From positions 850,319 through 914,318 of the forward strand of contig NZ_BCFL01000016.1 in NCBI RefSeq assembly GCF_002217755.1: a stretch of DNA of 64,000 bases, written 5' to 3'. Shown in pieces: positions 16,441 through 25,799 of this stretch. Position numbers and translations under genes: made by a program. Source of the DNA: Streptomyces hyaluromycini. GTDB lineage: Bacteria > Actinomycetota > Actinomycetes > Streptomycetales > Streptomycetaceae. Below the pieces are notes generated by a model, which made no database searches, was not told the DNA's origin, and saw only the letters and a list, made by a program, of their open reading frames with translations. How positions within the stretch are numbered: position 1 is the first letter of the stretch; the number at the start of each line of letters is the position of its first letter.

Positions 16441-17870
16441 GAGCGCGCCTCCGTGGTGAGTGGCAGACTGCCGATGCTCTGCCCGTGCCGGAAGAAGTCC
16501 TCCGGGTCATAGGTCCTCTTCACCCGGGACAGCCGGTCGTGGTTCGCACCGTAGTAGTCCGCCTCCCAGCCCGGTGTCACCCGTGAACTGGGGAAATTGA
16601 TGTAGGAGCCGCAGGCGAGCGGGGCGAGGGCAGCGGCGCAGCGGTCGGCCCAGGCCGTGAACTCGGCAACGGTGCCGGGGGCCGGCTCGGGGTCCCGGCA
16701 CGCGAGCTGATAGCCCGTGAGGAACTGTGCGGTGCGGTGCGCGTACGCCGTCTCCGTGGCGTCCACCCGGTTCGCGGCGCCGCCGACGGCGATGCACAGC
16801 AGATACCGTTCCTGATCCGATTCCGGGTTCCAGGCCGCAAGGAGGGACGTCGCCTCGGACTCGGTGACGGCCCGTGAGGTGAGGCGGTAGCTCTGCCGGG
16901 TCCAGGGATGCCGATGGCCCTCCGCCTCGGGACCGGTTCCCGTACGGTGGCACTGGGCGACGGTCTTGGAGCCGCACATCGCCTCGTGCAGCACGTCGGC
17001 GTACGGCCCGCGGGTGCCCACGGTCCGGCTCATCGGCTTGCTGCCGGCCCGCTCGGTGAGCTCGTCAAGCGCTCGTTCGAGGACCTCGGCCGGCCCCAGG
17101 TGGACGCCCCAGATCCGGACCACCGGCCTGCCGCCCGGACCGAACATGCCGGGCAGAACGACCAGGGACGAGCCGAGCTCGTCGGCACCCTCGACGCACC
17201 AGGCCTGCCAGGCCGCGAGGACCTGGACCGCGTCGTCGTACGCCCAGAGCGTCTCGTAGCCGATGAGGAGCGGCGCGTCGATCGGCCGTACCTCGATCTC
17301 GGTGACGATCCCGAAGGTGCCGCCTCCGCCGCCCCGCAACGCCCAGAAAAGATCGGGGTGTTCATCCGCGGAGCAGCGCACGGCCGTGCCGTCGGCCAGC
17401 ACCACCCGGGCGGAGACCATACGATCGCTGCCGACCCCGAACTTCCTGGTCTGCCAGCCGATGCCACCACCGGTGAGGAAGCCGGCGGCGCCGACCGTGG
17501 GAAAGGTGCCTGTCACGATCTGGCGTCCCCGCTCTTTCAGGGCGTCCAGCGCGTCGAGTGACTGCGTGCCGGCTCCCAGCCGCACCGTCGGACCGTCGGC
17601 GGCCACCAGGTGCATCCGGGAGACGTCGATCACCAGTCCGGTCCCGGTGGACCAGCCGTTGAAACTGTGCCCACCGCTGCGCACATGTGTGCGCAGTCCG
17701 TTCTCTGCGGCGTGTCGTACGCACGCGCTGACGTCCTCCGGGGTCTCGCAGTACGCGACGGCTGCCGGAAGGATCGCGTCGTACTCTGTGTTCTGTACCT
17801 GACGGGCCAGCGGGTAGCCGGGGTCGCCGGGGAGGATCAGATCGCCGCTGAGGCGTTCTCGCAGCCTCAT
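16437..17870 (-). CDS. BBE-like FAD-linked oxidase
   Basis: 477 aa berberine-bridge-enzyme-type oxidase with an FAD_binding_4 domain (about 35-175) and a C-terminal BBE segment (about 425-470, with FINFPSS-like SYINFPSSR and YYGANHDRLSRVKRTYDP). His68 in RSGGHSF is the likely covalent FAD site. The second attachment Cys of bicovalent members (in a GxCPTVG context) is Phe here (GTFPTVG), so attachment is probably through His only. Family members oxidise alcohols, sugars or phenols with O2 and act on polyketides such as aclacinomycin. Start and stop overlap adjacent genes by ATGA. Confidence 0.9.
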   Translation of the reverse strand: MRLRERLSGDLILPGDPGYPLARQVQNTEYDAILPAAVAYCETPEDVSACVRHAAENGLRTHVRSGGHSFNGWSTGTGLVIDVSRMHLVAADGPTVRLGAGTQSLDALDALKERGRQIVTGTFPTVGAAGFLTGGGIGWQTRKFGVGSDRMVSARVVLADGTAVRCSADEHPDLFWALRGGGGGTFGIVTEIEVRPIDAPLLIGYETLWAYDDAVQVLAAWQAWCVEGADELGSSLVVLPGMFGPGGRPVVRIWGVHLGPAEVLERALDELTERAGSKPMSRTVGTRGPYADVLHEAMCGSKTVAQCHRTGTGPEAEGHRHPWTRQSYRLTSRAVTESEATSLLAAWNPESDQERYLLCIAVGGAANRVDATETAYAHRTAQFLTGYQLACRDPEPAPGTVAEFTAWADRCAAALAPLACGSYINFPSSRVTPGWEADYYGANHDRLSRVKRTYDPEDFFRHGQSIGSLPLTTEARS

Positions 17871-18235
17871 TCGGAGGCACCGAGTTTGTCGGCAGTGACC
17901 TTCGAGCCGGAGTGACCACGAAGCCTGGTGCCCTGCGGGTCGTGGAATTCGGCGCCTCCGGTGCCGTGCCAGCTGGAAGCGGAAACGAACTCCCCTTCCA
18001 CCCTGACGTGGGCCTGCCCCACATGCTGTCCCTCGTCGTTCACGGCGAGGATGCGGAACTCGTACGCGAAGGTGTTGGGCCCCGTGGACCGCCACGCGCC
18101 CAGGCCCACGCTCTTGGTGTTCGCCTGAACGGACACGACCCCACCGTCGGCGGAGAAGGTGACGAGCCCCGGGACGGCCCTGCCGTCGTCGTCGAGCTGG
18201 GTGTTCCAGGTACCGACGAGCCAAGCATCGCTCAT
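17867..18235 (-). CDS. Small beta-rich protein of unknown function in the tailoring operon
   Basis: 122 aa. I do not recognise the family with certainty. The alternating hydrophobic pattern, the N-terminal LVGTWNTQLDDDG and the repeated glycine turns suggest a small lipocalin- or calycin-like barrel that could bind a hydrophobic intermediate. The start ATG at 18235 has GAGGAGAG eight bases upstream, one of the best ribosome-binding sites in the operon. Its stop overlaps the BBE-oxidase start (ATGA), so the two are coupled. It has no signal peptide or membrane segment and should be cytosolic. Possible jobs are a cyclase, an isomerase or a carrier; none is demonstrated. Confidence 0.75.
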   Translation of the reverse strand: MSDAWLVGTWNTQLDDDGRAVPGLVTFSADGGVVSVQANTKSVGLGAWRSTGPNTFAYEFRILAVNDEGQHVGQAHVRVEGEFVSASSWHGTGGAEFHDPQGTRLRGHSGSKVTADKLGASE

Positions 18236-18255
18236 GACAACTCTCCTCGGAATCT

Positions 18256-18459
18256 TCAGAAGGCCTGCTGCGGGGACCACGGTGCGGTCACGATCTGGAG
18301 GACTGCTCGAGCGAGTCTGAAAGAATCGTGATCCGCGGTCCTGTCGGGCCACTCCGCCGGTGGCGGCGTAAGGCAGTCGAGCATCGCGCCGTAGAGGCAC
18401 TCGATTTCGGCGACCCGCAGCCGTGTCCCGGGCGTGGTCGCCTGCTGTTCGGATGTCAT
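18256..18459 (-). CDS. 67-residue hypothetical protein in the tailoring operon
   Basis: Starts MTSEQQATTPGTRL and ends VLQIVTAPWSPQQAF. Not recognised. It is acidic in the middle, with no signal peptide, metal motif or membrane segment. It sits 20 bp before the small beta-rich gene and 34 bp after the methyltransferase gene, in the same direction. ATG 18459 is preferred; an in-frame GTG six bases upstream (18465) is closer to the GGGG tract. Codon usage (GC-rich third positions) fits its neighbours, which supports it being real. Confidence 0.55.
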   Translation of the reverse strand: MTSEQQATTPGTRLRVAEIECLYGAMLDCLTPPPAEWPDRTADHDSFRLARAVLQIVTAPWSPQQAF

Positions 18460-18493
18460 CCGCACGTACCCCGCTTTCTGCGATGGTGAAAGG

Positions 18494-19045
18494 TCAGTCC
18501 ACACGGACGGACAGCTCCAGACCGCCGTCGAGCGTCAGAGGGAGAGAGACGTAGCCGCTGTCAGCGGCACGAAGGCGGACCAGAAGGCCCGCGGCGTCCT
18601 CCGCACCGGCCGCGCCGGTGCGGGTCACGATCACCGCACCCGGCAGCAGCCGGGGCTCGAACAGACGGAGCGCGGGCAGGAACTGGCTGGGTTCACCCCC
18701 GAGCACCAGCAGATCGACGGGGCCCTCGACGGCGGCCAGCAGATCCCCGGGCACGCCCGGCACCACACGGCCGTACGCCGTCAGTCCCACTCGTTCCAGC
18801 GTGCCTCGGGCCCGCCCGGCCCGCTGTCGGTCGGCTTCGCAACCGATCACCTGCCCACGGCCGTTGGCGCTCAGGGTCTGGGCGATCCGGACCGTGAGGT
18901 CCCCCTCGGCGGATCCGCACTCCGCCACGTTCGTGGCCCCCGTGGCCAGGAGGAGCTGGGACAGCAGGGTGCTGGTACCGGCGGCCCGGGAGCGCGATGC
19001 GTTCCCGAGCAGGTGGGAGGAGGGAACCGGCGTGATTGGCAGCAT
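18494..19045 (-). CDS. SAM-dependent methyltransferase, small class I type
   Basis: 183 aa. A short class I methyltransferase with motif I AECGSAEGDLTVRIAQ (about residues 42-57), an acidic motif II region (GCEAD) and VDLLVLGGEPSQF, similar in layout to the catechol/caffeoyl-CoA O-methyltransferase family but shorter at the N-terminus. Likely O-methylation of a phenol in the pathway. ATG 19045 is chosen because longer starts extend across a region with no coding character. It lies 134 bp downstream of the ligase gene stop, so it may have its own promoter or ride on the ligase transcript. Confidence 0.75.
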   Translation of the reverse strand: MLPITPVPSSHLLGNASRSRAAGTSTLLSQLLLATGATNVAECGSAEGDLTVRIAQTLSANGRGQVIGCEADRQRAGRARGTLERVGLTAYGRVVPGVPGDLLAAVEGPVDLLVLGGEPSQFLPALRLFEPRLLPGAVIVTRTGAAGAEDAAGLLVRLRAADSGYVSLPLTLDGGLELSVRVD

Positions 19046-19179
19046 GACTACGCTCCCCGTGTCTGAGTGCATTCGACGAGTGGCTGTTCCGACACCGAGG
19101 CTCCCAGGCCTTCGCGCGCGGACGACCGCCGTGGACGCTCCCACCACCTGGTATCGAGCCCGCCTCCAGAAGCCTCGGG

Positions 19180-20727
19180 TCAGGCGGCCCGGGAACCGCC
19201 GAAGCGGAGGGCCAGCTCGCGTTTGAGGACCTTGCCGCTCGGGCCGAGGGGGAAGCCTTCTACGAACTCCACCCGGCGCGGGTACTTGTGCGCGCCCAGA
19301 CGACTCCTGCTCCACGCCACGATCCGCCCGGCGAGCTCCGTGTCCGTGCGGACGCCTCCTCGTGCCACCACCACGGCGCACACTTCCTCACCGTGCGCCT
19401 CGTCCGGAACACCGATGACCGCGACCTGCGCGATGGCCGGATGGCGGACCAGTACCTCCTCCACCTCGCGCGGGTACACGTTGTAGCCGCCCCGCAGCAC
19501 CATGTCCTTCTTGCGGTCGACCACCACCAGACAGCCGTCGGCGTCCTTCCTGCCGAGGTCGCCGGAGCGGAACCAGCCGTCGACCAGTACCTCGGCGGTG
19601 GCCTCCGGCCGGTTGAGGTAGCCGGCCATCACGTTGTGGCCGCGTATGACGATCTCCCCCAGGTCCCCGTCGGGAAGAAGTTCGATCCTGCCCTCGACGT
19701 CGGCACGCGCGATGCCGACCTCGACACCCCAGATCGGCCGGCCCACCGTGCCCGGTTTGCACGGCCACGCCTTCTGGTTGTAGGCGACCACCGGTGAGGT
19801 CTCGGTCAGCCCGTACCCCTCGTAGACGGGGCACCCGAACGTTTCCTCGACCTTCTCCAGGAGCACGACCGGCAGGGGCGAGCCGCCGGAGAAGACACGG
19901 TCGAGGGGAGGCCGGGCCGGGCTGGTCTCGGCGGCTTCCAGCAACGCCGTGTACATGGTCGGGACGCCCATGAAGACGGTGCACTGCTCGCGCACCATGA
20001 GTTCCAGGGCCTGTCGCCCGTCGAACCTCGGCATGAGAACCAGCGTCGCGCCGGCACGGAAGCACGTGTTCATGCCGCAGATCTGACCGAAGGTGTGGAA
20101 CAGGGGCAGCGCACCGAGCAGGACGTCGTCGGCACGGAGATCGAAGGGCGACAGCATAGTCGTGTCCACGTTCATGGTGATGTTCAGGTGCGTGAGCATC
20201 GCGCCCTTGGGACGTCCCGTGGTGCCGGAGGTGTAGAGGACCACCGCCACGTCGCCGGGCTCGCACGGAACGGGGCGCTCGACTGGAACGGCACGCTCGG
20301 CGAGCACATCAAGACGCGGGGCCGCGTCGTCCTCCTCCGCCATCACCGTCAGCAGCGGGACTCCCGCCGAACGCGCGGCGGGACCGCCCTCCGGCAGCAA
20401 CGGCGCCGCGCACACCAGGACCTTGGCCGCCGAGTCCCGCAGCACGTAGGCGATCTCGTCCGCGCGCAGCAGGGCGTGCACGGGGACCACCGTCGCTCCG
20501 CGGGCGAGCGCGCCGAAGTAGACCATCGGGAAATGAGGCGTGTTGGGCAGCAGCAACGCGATCCGGTCGCCGGGGCCGATCCCGTGTTCGCGCAGGACCG
20601 CCGCATACCGTGCTGCCCCGCCCCACAGTTCCCGGTAGGTGATGCGGGCGGCGCCGAAGACGAGCGCCGGATGATCCGGGCGGCGCAGAGCGGATTCGGC
20701 GAGGATGGCAGCCACTGAGAGGGACAT
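19180..20727 (-). CDS. Acyl-CoA ligase (ANL superfamily) 1
   Basis: 515 aa adenylate-forming enzyme of the fatty-acyl/aryl-CoA ligase type. Motifs: P-loop YTSGTTGRPKGAM, A5 EGYGLTETSP, A7 WFRSGDLG, hinge VDRKKDMVLRGGYNVYP and A10 LGPSGKVLKREL with the catalytic Lys. It would activate a carboxylic acid as acyl-AMP and then acyl-CoA. In C5N pathways one such ligase activates 5-aminolevulinate for cyclisation, and another acts in amide attachment, so this could be either. ATG 20727 has GGAGGT six bases upstream. It heads a minus-strand operon that runs to 13071 and is divergent from the aminolevulinate synthase gene. Confidence 0.9.
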   Translation of the reverse strand: MSLSVAAILAESALRRPDHPALVFGAARITYRELWGGAARYAAVLREHGIGPGDRIALLLPNTPHFPMVYFGALARGATVVPVHALLRADEIAYVLRDSAAKVLVCAAPLLPEGGPAARSAGVPLLTVMAEEDDAAPRLDVLAERAVPVERPVPCEPGDVAVVLYTSGTTGRPKGAMLTHLNITMNVDTTMLSPFDLRADDVLLGALPLFHTFGQICGMNTCFRAGATLVLMPRFDGRQALELMVREQCTVFMGVPTMYTALLEAAETSPARPPLDRVFSGGSPLPVVLLEKVEETFGCPVYEGYGLTETSPVVAYNQKAWPCKPGTVGRPIWGVEVGIARADVEGRIELLPDGDLGEIVIRGHNVMAGYLNRPEATAEVLVDGWFRSGDLGRKDADGCLVVVDRKKDMVLRGGYNVYPREVEEVLVRHPAIAQVAVIGVPDEAHGEEVCAVVVARGGVRTDTELAGRIVAWSRSRLGAHKYPRRVEFVEGFPLGPSGKVLKRELALRFGGSRAA

Positions 20728-20994
20728 GTTGACCTCCGCGCGGGAAATTTTAAGAGCATGCACGACCGAGGCCCATGAGCATGGCATGCATATCCGGATT
20801 CTGTTGAGCGGAATGTTCAGTCGGCCGTCAATTGCCCGGTAATCGGGCCGGGAAAGCACGATGGACGACGGGTTACCCGGCACTGGACGCGCAGCGGAAC
20901 ATCCGCCTTTACAGGCCGCACAGCATCTCTCTACCGTCATTGAGGTCCGTGCAAGCCGCGAAGGTACTCACTCGACAGAAAGCGAGTCATCACC
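20728..20994. promoter_or_regulatory. Divergent promoter region with GGCATGCA motifs
   Basis: This 267-bp gap separates the divergent ligase and aminolevulinate synthase genes and should hold both promoters. It contains GGCATGCA at 20783-20790, the same 8-mer as in the operator region beside MarR 1 (12471-12478), plus another GCATGCA near 20755. The AT-rich GAAATTTTAAGAG just upstream of the ligase start is unusual in this DNA and may be part of its promoter or leader. Confidence 0.4.
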
Positions 20995-22212
20995 GTGCCG
21001 CAGCATCTTGACCTCTTCTCGGAGCAGATCGAAGAAATAGCCGAAAGGAAAAGGGAGTTCCTTGAGATAGGCCGCAGGGCAGGAAGGTTCCCGAGTGCCC
21101 GCACCTGGAACAGGGGCACTGAAGACACCTCCGACATCAGCGTCTGGTGCAGCAACGACTACCTGGGTATGGGACAGCACCCGGACGTACTGGAAGCGGT
21201 GAAGCGTGCCGTCGACGAATTCGGCGCCGGCTCCGGCGGTTCACGGAACATCGGCGGTACCAACCACTACCACGTGCTGCTGGAAAAGGAACTGGCAGAT
21301 CTGCACGGCAAGGAAGACGCCCTGCTCTTCACATCCGGATACACTGCCAACGACGGCTCACTGTCGGTTCTCGCCGGCCGGATGAAGGATTGCCTGGTCT
21401 TCTCGGACGAGCTCAATCATGCCTCCATCATCGATGGCCTTCGGCACAGTGGTGCGGAGAAGCGCATCTTCCGCCACAGCGATCCGGCACATCTGGCGGA
21501 ACTGCTGTCGGCCGCCGACCCCGAACGACCCAAGATGATCGTCCTCGAATCGGTCTACTCGATGTCGGGCGACGTGGCGCCGCTCGCCGAGATCAGCGAC
21601 ATCGCGAAGCGGTACAAGGCGACCACGTTCCTCGACGAGGTGCACGCCGTGGGAATGTACGGCCCCCAGGGCGCCGGTATCGCGGCGCGCGAGGGGATCG
21701 CCGACGACTTCACCGTCATCATGGGAACTCTGGCAAAGGGGTTCGGCACCGCGGGGGGATACATCGCCGGGCCGACGCCGCTCGTCGACGCCATCCGCGC
21801 CTTCTCCCGCTCGTTCATCTTCACCACGTCCCTGCCGCCGGCCGTCGCCGCGGGTGCGCTCGCCGCGGTCCGGCACCTCAGGGCATCGGAACGGGAACGT
21901 GACGCCCTCGCGAAGAACGCCCGCCTGCTCCACCGTCTGCTCACCGAACGGGGCATCCCCTTCCTCTCCGACGGTTCCCACATCGTGTCGGTGTTCATCG
22001 GTGACGACGCGACCAGCAAGCAGGCCTCCCGGCTGCTCCTCGATCGCCATGGCATCTACGTGCAGGCGATCAACGCTCCCAGCGTGCGGACCGGCCAGGA
22101 GATCCTGCGGGTCGCGCCGGCCGCCGTGCACACACTCAGCGACGTGCAGAAATTCGTGGAGGTCCTGGACCAGATCTGGCGCGAGCTGGAGATCGCCCGC
22201 GTCCAGGAATAG
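20995..22212 (+). CDS. 5-Aminolevulinate synthase of the C5N-unit type
   Basis: 405 aa PLP-dependent alpha-oxoamine synthase that condenses glycine with succinyl-CoA to 5-aminolevulinate. Family signatures are [53 protein letters not shown] and the PLP lysine in [12 protein letters not shown] (Lys248). Actinomycetes normally make heme precursors from glutamyl-tRNA, so an ALAS gene beside acyl-CoA ligases is the mark of C5N-unit pathways (asukamycin, manumycin, moenomycin, bafilomycin families). The start is GTG with no strong ribosome-binding site. It opens a plus-strand run of ligase, SARP, DUF6059, MarR and ABC genes. Confidence 0.94.
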   Translation: MPQHLDLFSEQIEEIAERKREFLEIGRRAGRFPSARTWNRGTEDTSDISVWCSNDYLGMGQHPDVLEAVKRAVDEFGAGSGGSRNIGGTNHYHVLLEKELADLHGKEDALLFTSGYTANDGSLSVLAGRMKDCLVFSDELNHASIIDGLRHSGAEKRIFRHSDPAHLAELLSAADPERPKMIVLESVYSMSGDVAPLAEISDIAKRYKATTFLDEVHAVGMYGPQGAGIAAREGIADDFTVIMGTLAKGFGTAGGYIAGPTPLVDAIRAFSRSFIFTTSLPPAVAAGALAAVRHLRASERERDALAKNARLLHRLLTERGIPFLSDGSHIVSVFIGDDATSKQASRLLLDRHGIYVQAINAPSVRTGQEILRVAPAAVHTLSDVQKFVEVLDQIWRELEIARVQE

Positions 22213-22402
22213 CACCTCGACGCGCCGCCGCCCCCGAACGGGGCCGGCCGGGACCGCAGTTGCGCAGGTCCCGGCCAGTCCGGCCGGCATCACCCCACCA
22301 GCCCTTCCCCATCGAATCTCGAGAGCCGCCGGACACCATGGGCCGTCCGCGATGCCCATCACCCGATTCGGGCCCGTCCCACCCTCCCGAGATTGGATCA
22401 CC

Positions 22403-24004
22403 GTGGCAGCACTCATTCCCGTGTCCACCGGAGAGCCGGAGCGCGATACGACCCACTACGTGCAGGCCATCCTCAGGAGCCTGTGGCTCCGCGGGGACGA
22501 CACGGCGTTGCGCTGGCGCGGCACATCGGTCTCCGCACGCGGCCTCCACCGGGACATCGGCCTCGCGACGGAGGGCCTGCGCCGGCTGGGCGTGGGCCCG
22601 GGCACCACGGTCGGCGTGCTGACGGAGGCCAACAGCCCCCTGGCACTGACCGCTCGCTACGCCGCGCACCTGCTCGGCGCGACAGTCGTGTACGTGCGCT
22701 CGACGAACCCCGGACCACAGGCCCCCGCCCTGCCGGCCGCCGACCAGGCGGAGATCCTCCGCGAGACGGGCGCAGACCTGCTGGTGGTCGACCCCGCGAA
22801 CGCCCGGACCGGGCAGGCCGCGGCAAACCTGTTGTCCCCTCCGGTCCGCCTGGCCGGCTTCGGCGAGTGCGGGGCGGGGATCCCCACTCTCACCGCGGCG
22901 GACGTCCCCGCGGACCGACCGGCTCCGGCACACGAGCCCGACCTCGCAGTCGTGACCTACACCAGCGGCAGCACCGGCCGGCCGAAAGGCATCCGCCAGT
23001 CGTTCACCGGCTGGAACAGCACGGTGCTGTCCGCCTACCCAGCGCTTCGGAACGCGGGGAAAGTCACGTTCCTGGTCGTCACCCCGGTCAGCCACGCCGT
23101 CGGCGTGATCCTGGACATCGTGCTCGCCGCCGGCGGCACCGTCGTACTGCACGAGCGTTTCGAACCGGGACAGACCATCCGGGCGATCGAGGCTGAGCGG
23201 ATCACCGGCACCTATATGGCGGTGCCCCAGCTGTACGCCCTGCTCGACCACCACGCGCTCGCGGACACCGACGTCTCCTCGCTGCGCCAGCTCATGTACG
23301 GCGGCTGCCCCGCCTCGCCGGAACGCCTCGCCCAGGCCGTCCGGTTCTTCGGCGACGCCCTGATGCAGAACTACGGTACGAGCGAGGGCGGGAGAATCAC
23401 GTTGCTCGGCCCGCGGGACCACCACAGCCCGGAGTTGCTGTCCACGGTGGGCCGCCCGTTCCCCGAGGTCGACCTGAGCGTCCGCGATCCGGAGACCGAG
23501 CAGGAACTGCCTCCGGGGCGCACCGGCGAGGTGTGGATGAAATCCCCGAACATGATGTCCGGCTACGTCGGCGATCCCGCTCTGACCGCGAGAACGCTGC
23601 GGCACGGCTGGCTGCGTACCGGTGACCTCGGTCATCTGGACGCCAAGGGCTATTTGCACCTCACCGGGCGGCTCAGCGACGTGATCAAGTCCCGCGCGAC
23701 CAAGATCCACCCCGCGACGGTGGAGAAGGCACTGGCTTCCCACGAGGGCGTCGCGAACGCCGTCGTGTACGGCGTACGGGACTCGGACGAGCTGGAGCAC
23801 GTGCACGCGGACGTGGCTCTGCGGCCAGGGGCCGGGTGCACCGCGGAGCAACTGCGCCGCCACGTGGCCTCCGTACTCACACCACTGCACGTTCCGGCTC
23901 GGATCACTTTCCACGCCGAACTGCCACTGGCCGTCTCCGGGAAGGTGGACCGCCGGCAGCTGCGGTCCCTGGCCGAGCGGTCCGCCGCTCCCGACGCCGA
24001 CTGA
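22403..24004 (+). CDS. Adenylate-forming ligase 2 (C5N cyclisation or amide synthesis)
   Basis: 533 aa ANL enzyme with P-loop YTSGSTGRPKGI, A5 NYGTSEG, A7 LRTGDLG and A10 VSGKVDRRQL. The hinge motif reads LTGRLSDVIKSRATKIHP, so the usual Gly-Gly of the A8 hinge is replaced by Arg-Ala, which may alter the thioesterification half-reaction. Together with ligase 1 and ALAS it makes up the three-enzyme C5N set. The order ALAS then ligase on one strand suggests it activates aminolevulinate or the acceptor carboxylate. GTG 22403 is preferred by domain length, but ATG 22352 is also in frame and neither has a clear ribosome-binding site. Confidence 0.88.
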   Translation: MAALIPVSTGEPERDTTHYVQAILRSLWLRGDDTALRWRGTSVSARGLHRDIGLATEGLRRLGVGPGTTVGVLTEANSPLALTARYAAHLLGATVVYVRSTNPGPQAPALPAADQAEILRETGADLLVVDPANARTGQAAANLLSPPVRLAGFGECGAGIPTLTAADVPADRPAPAHEPDLAVVTYTSGSTGRPKGIRQSFTGWNSTVLSAYPALRNAGKVTFLVVTPVSHAVGVILDIVLAAGGTVVLHERFEPGQTIRAIEAERITGTYMAVPQLYALLDHHALADTDVSSLRQLMYGGCPASPERLAQAVRFFGDALMQNYGTSEGGRITLLGPRDHHSPELLSTVGRPFPEVDLSVRDPETEQELPPGRTGEVWMKSPNMMSGYVGDPALTARTLRHGWLRTGDLGHLDAKGYLHLTGRLSDVIKSRATKIHPATVEKALASHEGVANAVVYGVRDSDELEHVHADVALRPGAGCTAEQLRRHVASVLTPLHVPARITFHAELPLAVSGKVDRRQLRSLAERSAAPDAD

Positions 24005-24018
24005 CGAGGAGTGCCCCC

Positions 24019-25515
24019 GTGGACGGACTGCTGGCACGCACCGTATGTCCACCCACCGCAGGTGAGCACGCGGTCGGGTTCCGGATACTGGGCCCGCTGG
24101 AGGTCGTGAGCGGCGAGCGCATCCTGCCCGTACGCGGATTCACGCAACGCGCCACCCTGGGATTCCTGCTCCTGCATGCCAACCACGCCGTCACCACCCG
24201 TGATCTGGTGACGGCGTTGTGGCCGGCCGAAGCACCCCGCACGGCGCGCAAGATGCTGCAGAACGCGGTCTCCGGGCTGCGTGGCACCCTCAGGCAGTAC
24301 GAAGTGCACGCCGACGCCACGGCCCTGGTGAGCCGCGGCCCCGGATACACTCTGCGGCTGGATCCCGGATGCCTGGATCTCGTCTCATTCCGACGAGCCG
24401 CCGCCCGGGGCCGGACACAACTGTCGGTCGGCTCGTTCGGCAGCGCGGCACGGCTGTTGCGAGAGGCCCTCGCGATGTGGCGGGGCCCGGCGCTGGAGGA
24501 TCTTGCCGAGTCCGGCGTCGCCTGGGCGGAGCTGGCCGGTCTGCACAGTGAGCGGATGGCCACGCGCGAGGACTGCTACGAGGCGGAACTGGCCTGCCGT
24601 CGCCATCACGAGGTCGTGGGAGAACTACAGGCGGCGGTCGACCAGGACCCCTTGCGGGAGCGGATGTGCGGCCTGCTGATGCGCGCGCTGTATCACTGCG
24701 GCCGGCAGGTCGACGCCCTGCGCGTCTACCACCGGCACCGTGCCGCCCTGCTCGAAGGGCTGGGACTTGAGCCGGGCCACGGTCTGCGGGAGTTGGAGCG
24801 GGCCATCCTGAACCACGATCGAGCCCTGGCTCCGTCGGCGCCAGGAACGATCGCGGTGACGGCCGGGGGCGGCGGGAGGGGACCGTCTTCGCTCAGGCCG
24901 ACGACCGCAGGACGGTCCGGGAGCCGCCCCGTACGCACCGATCCGGAACTCGGCATGCTGCTCGGCGTGCTGGATCTCGTACGGCGTCGGCGGCAGCCGC
25001 ACCTCGTCACCGTCCTGGGCCGTCCGCACGCGGGGAAGAGCCGGCTGGTCGCCCGCCTCCGAAATGCCGTCCGCCAGGACGAGGGAGCGGTGCGGTGTGT
25101 TGTCGGCCGGATGCCGCCCCGCGGCCACGAACGGCCGGTCGGCCTCACCGTACTGGCGAACACGCTGAAAACCCTGGACCCTCTCGTGGCAGGCGTCCAT
25201 GCGCGTCCGGGCGCACACGTGGACGAGGCCTTCATCGCCTGGCGGAGCGTGCTGCGACAGGCATCTGCGGTGCGCCCGCTGATCACAGTCTTCGAAGACC
25301 TGCACCGGGCTGACGACACGCTGTTGGGCTTCATCGACAGCACCGTGCGTACGGCCGGCGAGGTTCCGCTCCTGGTCGTCGTCACCGCCCAGCCCGACTT
25401 CCTGGAACACCGGACCGGCTGGGGCGACGGTCTGCCCCACACCACCACGTTCACTCTGGATCCGCCGGGCGAGGATCCGCTCCGGCCGGTGCCACGAAAG
25501 GGTCGGCAGGCATGA
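24019..25515 (+). CDS. SARP-family transcriptional activator 2 with P-loop domain
   Basis: 498 aa. OmpR-type DNA-binding domain (about 18-105), activation domain (about 120-265, with ALRVYHRHRAALLEGLGLEP) and a C-terminal AAA-like ATPase starting at GRPHAGKS (about 335) with Walker B-like PLITVFEDLHRADD. The ATPase is short and lacks the C-terminal LuxR or TPR region of larger relatives, so the protein looks like a compact SARP-ATPase. GTG 24019 has GAGGAG nine bases upstream. It begins 14 bp after the ligase gene and ends in an ATGA overlap with a DUF6059 gene. It is probably a pathway-specific activator acting with the SARP at the left edge. Confidence 0.92.
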   Translation: MDGLLARTVCPPTAGEHAVGFRILGPLEVVSGERILPVRGFTQRATLGFLLLHANHAVTTRDLVTALWPAEAPRTARKMLQNAVSGLRGTLRQYEVHADATALVSRGPGYTLRLDPGCLDLVSFRRAAARGRTQLSVGSFGSAARLLREALAMWRGPALEDLAESGVAWAELAGLHSERMATREDCYEAELACRRHHEVVGELQAAVDQDPLRERMCGLLMRALYHCGRQVDALRVYHRHRAALLEGLGLEPGHGLRELERAILNHDRALAPSAPGTIAVTAGGGGRGPSSLRPTTAGRSGSRPVRTDPELGMLLGVLDLVRRRRQPHLVTVLGRPHAGKSRLVARLRNAVRQDEGAVRCVVGRMPPRGHERPVGLTVLANTLKTLDPLVAGVHARPGAHVDEAFIAWRSVLRQASAVRPLITVFEDLHRADDTLLGFIDSTVRTAGEVPLLVVVTAQPDFLEHRTGWGDGLPHTTTFTLDPPGEDPLRPVPRKGRQA

Positions 25516-25730
25516 AGACCTTCCTGCGCCGTTGTGCCCGTTCGCTCTGGCAGAGCCTGGTCGCGTACGGCGCCATGCAAACAGGTGTCTGTGCGCTGTC
25601 CGTAGGCGGATACCTTCTCGGTGCCCCGCCGCCCGGCGGCCCCGAACGTCTGGTCCCCGATGAGCCTCTGAGCGAGCTGGAGCTGCTCCTCCTCAGGGAG
25701 TTCACGAATGGAGGCAGGCCCGAGGTCTGA
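25512..25730 (+). CDS. Small DUF6059-like protein
   Basis: 72 aa, beginning MKTFLRRCARSLWQSLVAYG, with a hydrophobic stretch (about 17-38), then PPGGPERLVPDEPLSELELLLLREF. The PxRLVPxxPLSxxE pattern resembles small Streptomyces proteins annotated DUF6059 that are often encoded right after SARP genes. Function unknown; the position and ATGA coupling to the SARP suggest a regulatory accessory. The amphipathic N-terminus could associate with the membrane. Confidence 0.7.
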   Translation: MKTFLRRCARSLWQSLVAYGAMQTGVCALSVGGYLLGAPPPGGPERLVPDEPLSELELLLLREFTNGGRPEV

Positions 25731-25799
25731 CCGCAGGACGCCGACGGGCCGCACGGTACCCACTTGACCCAATATATTTCGGTACCTAATCATGAGGCC

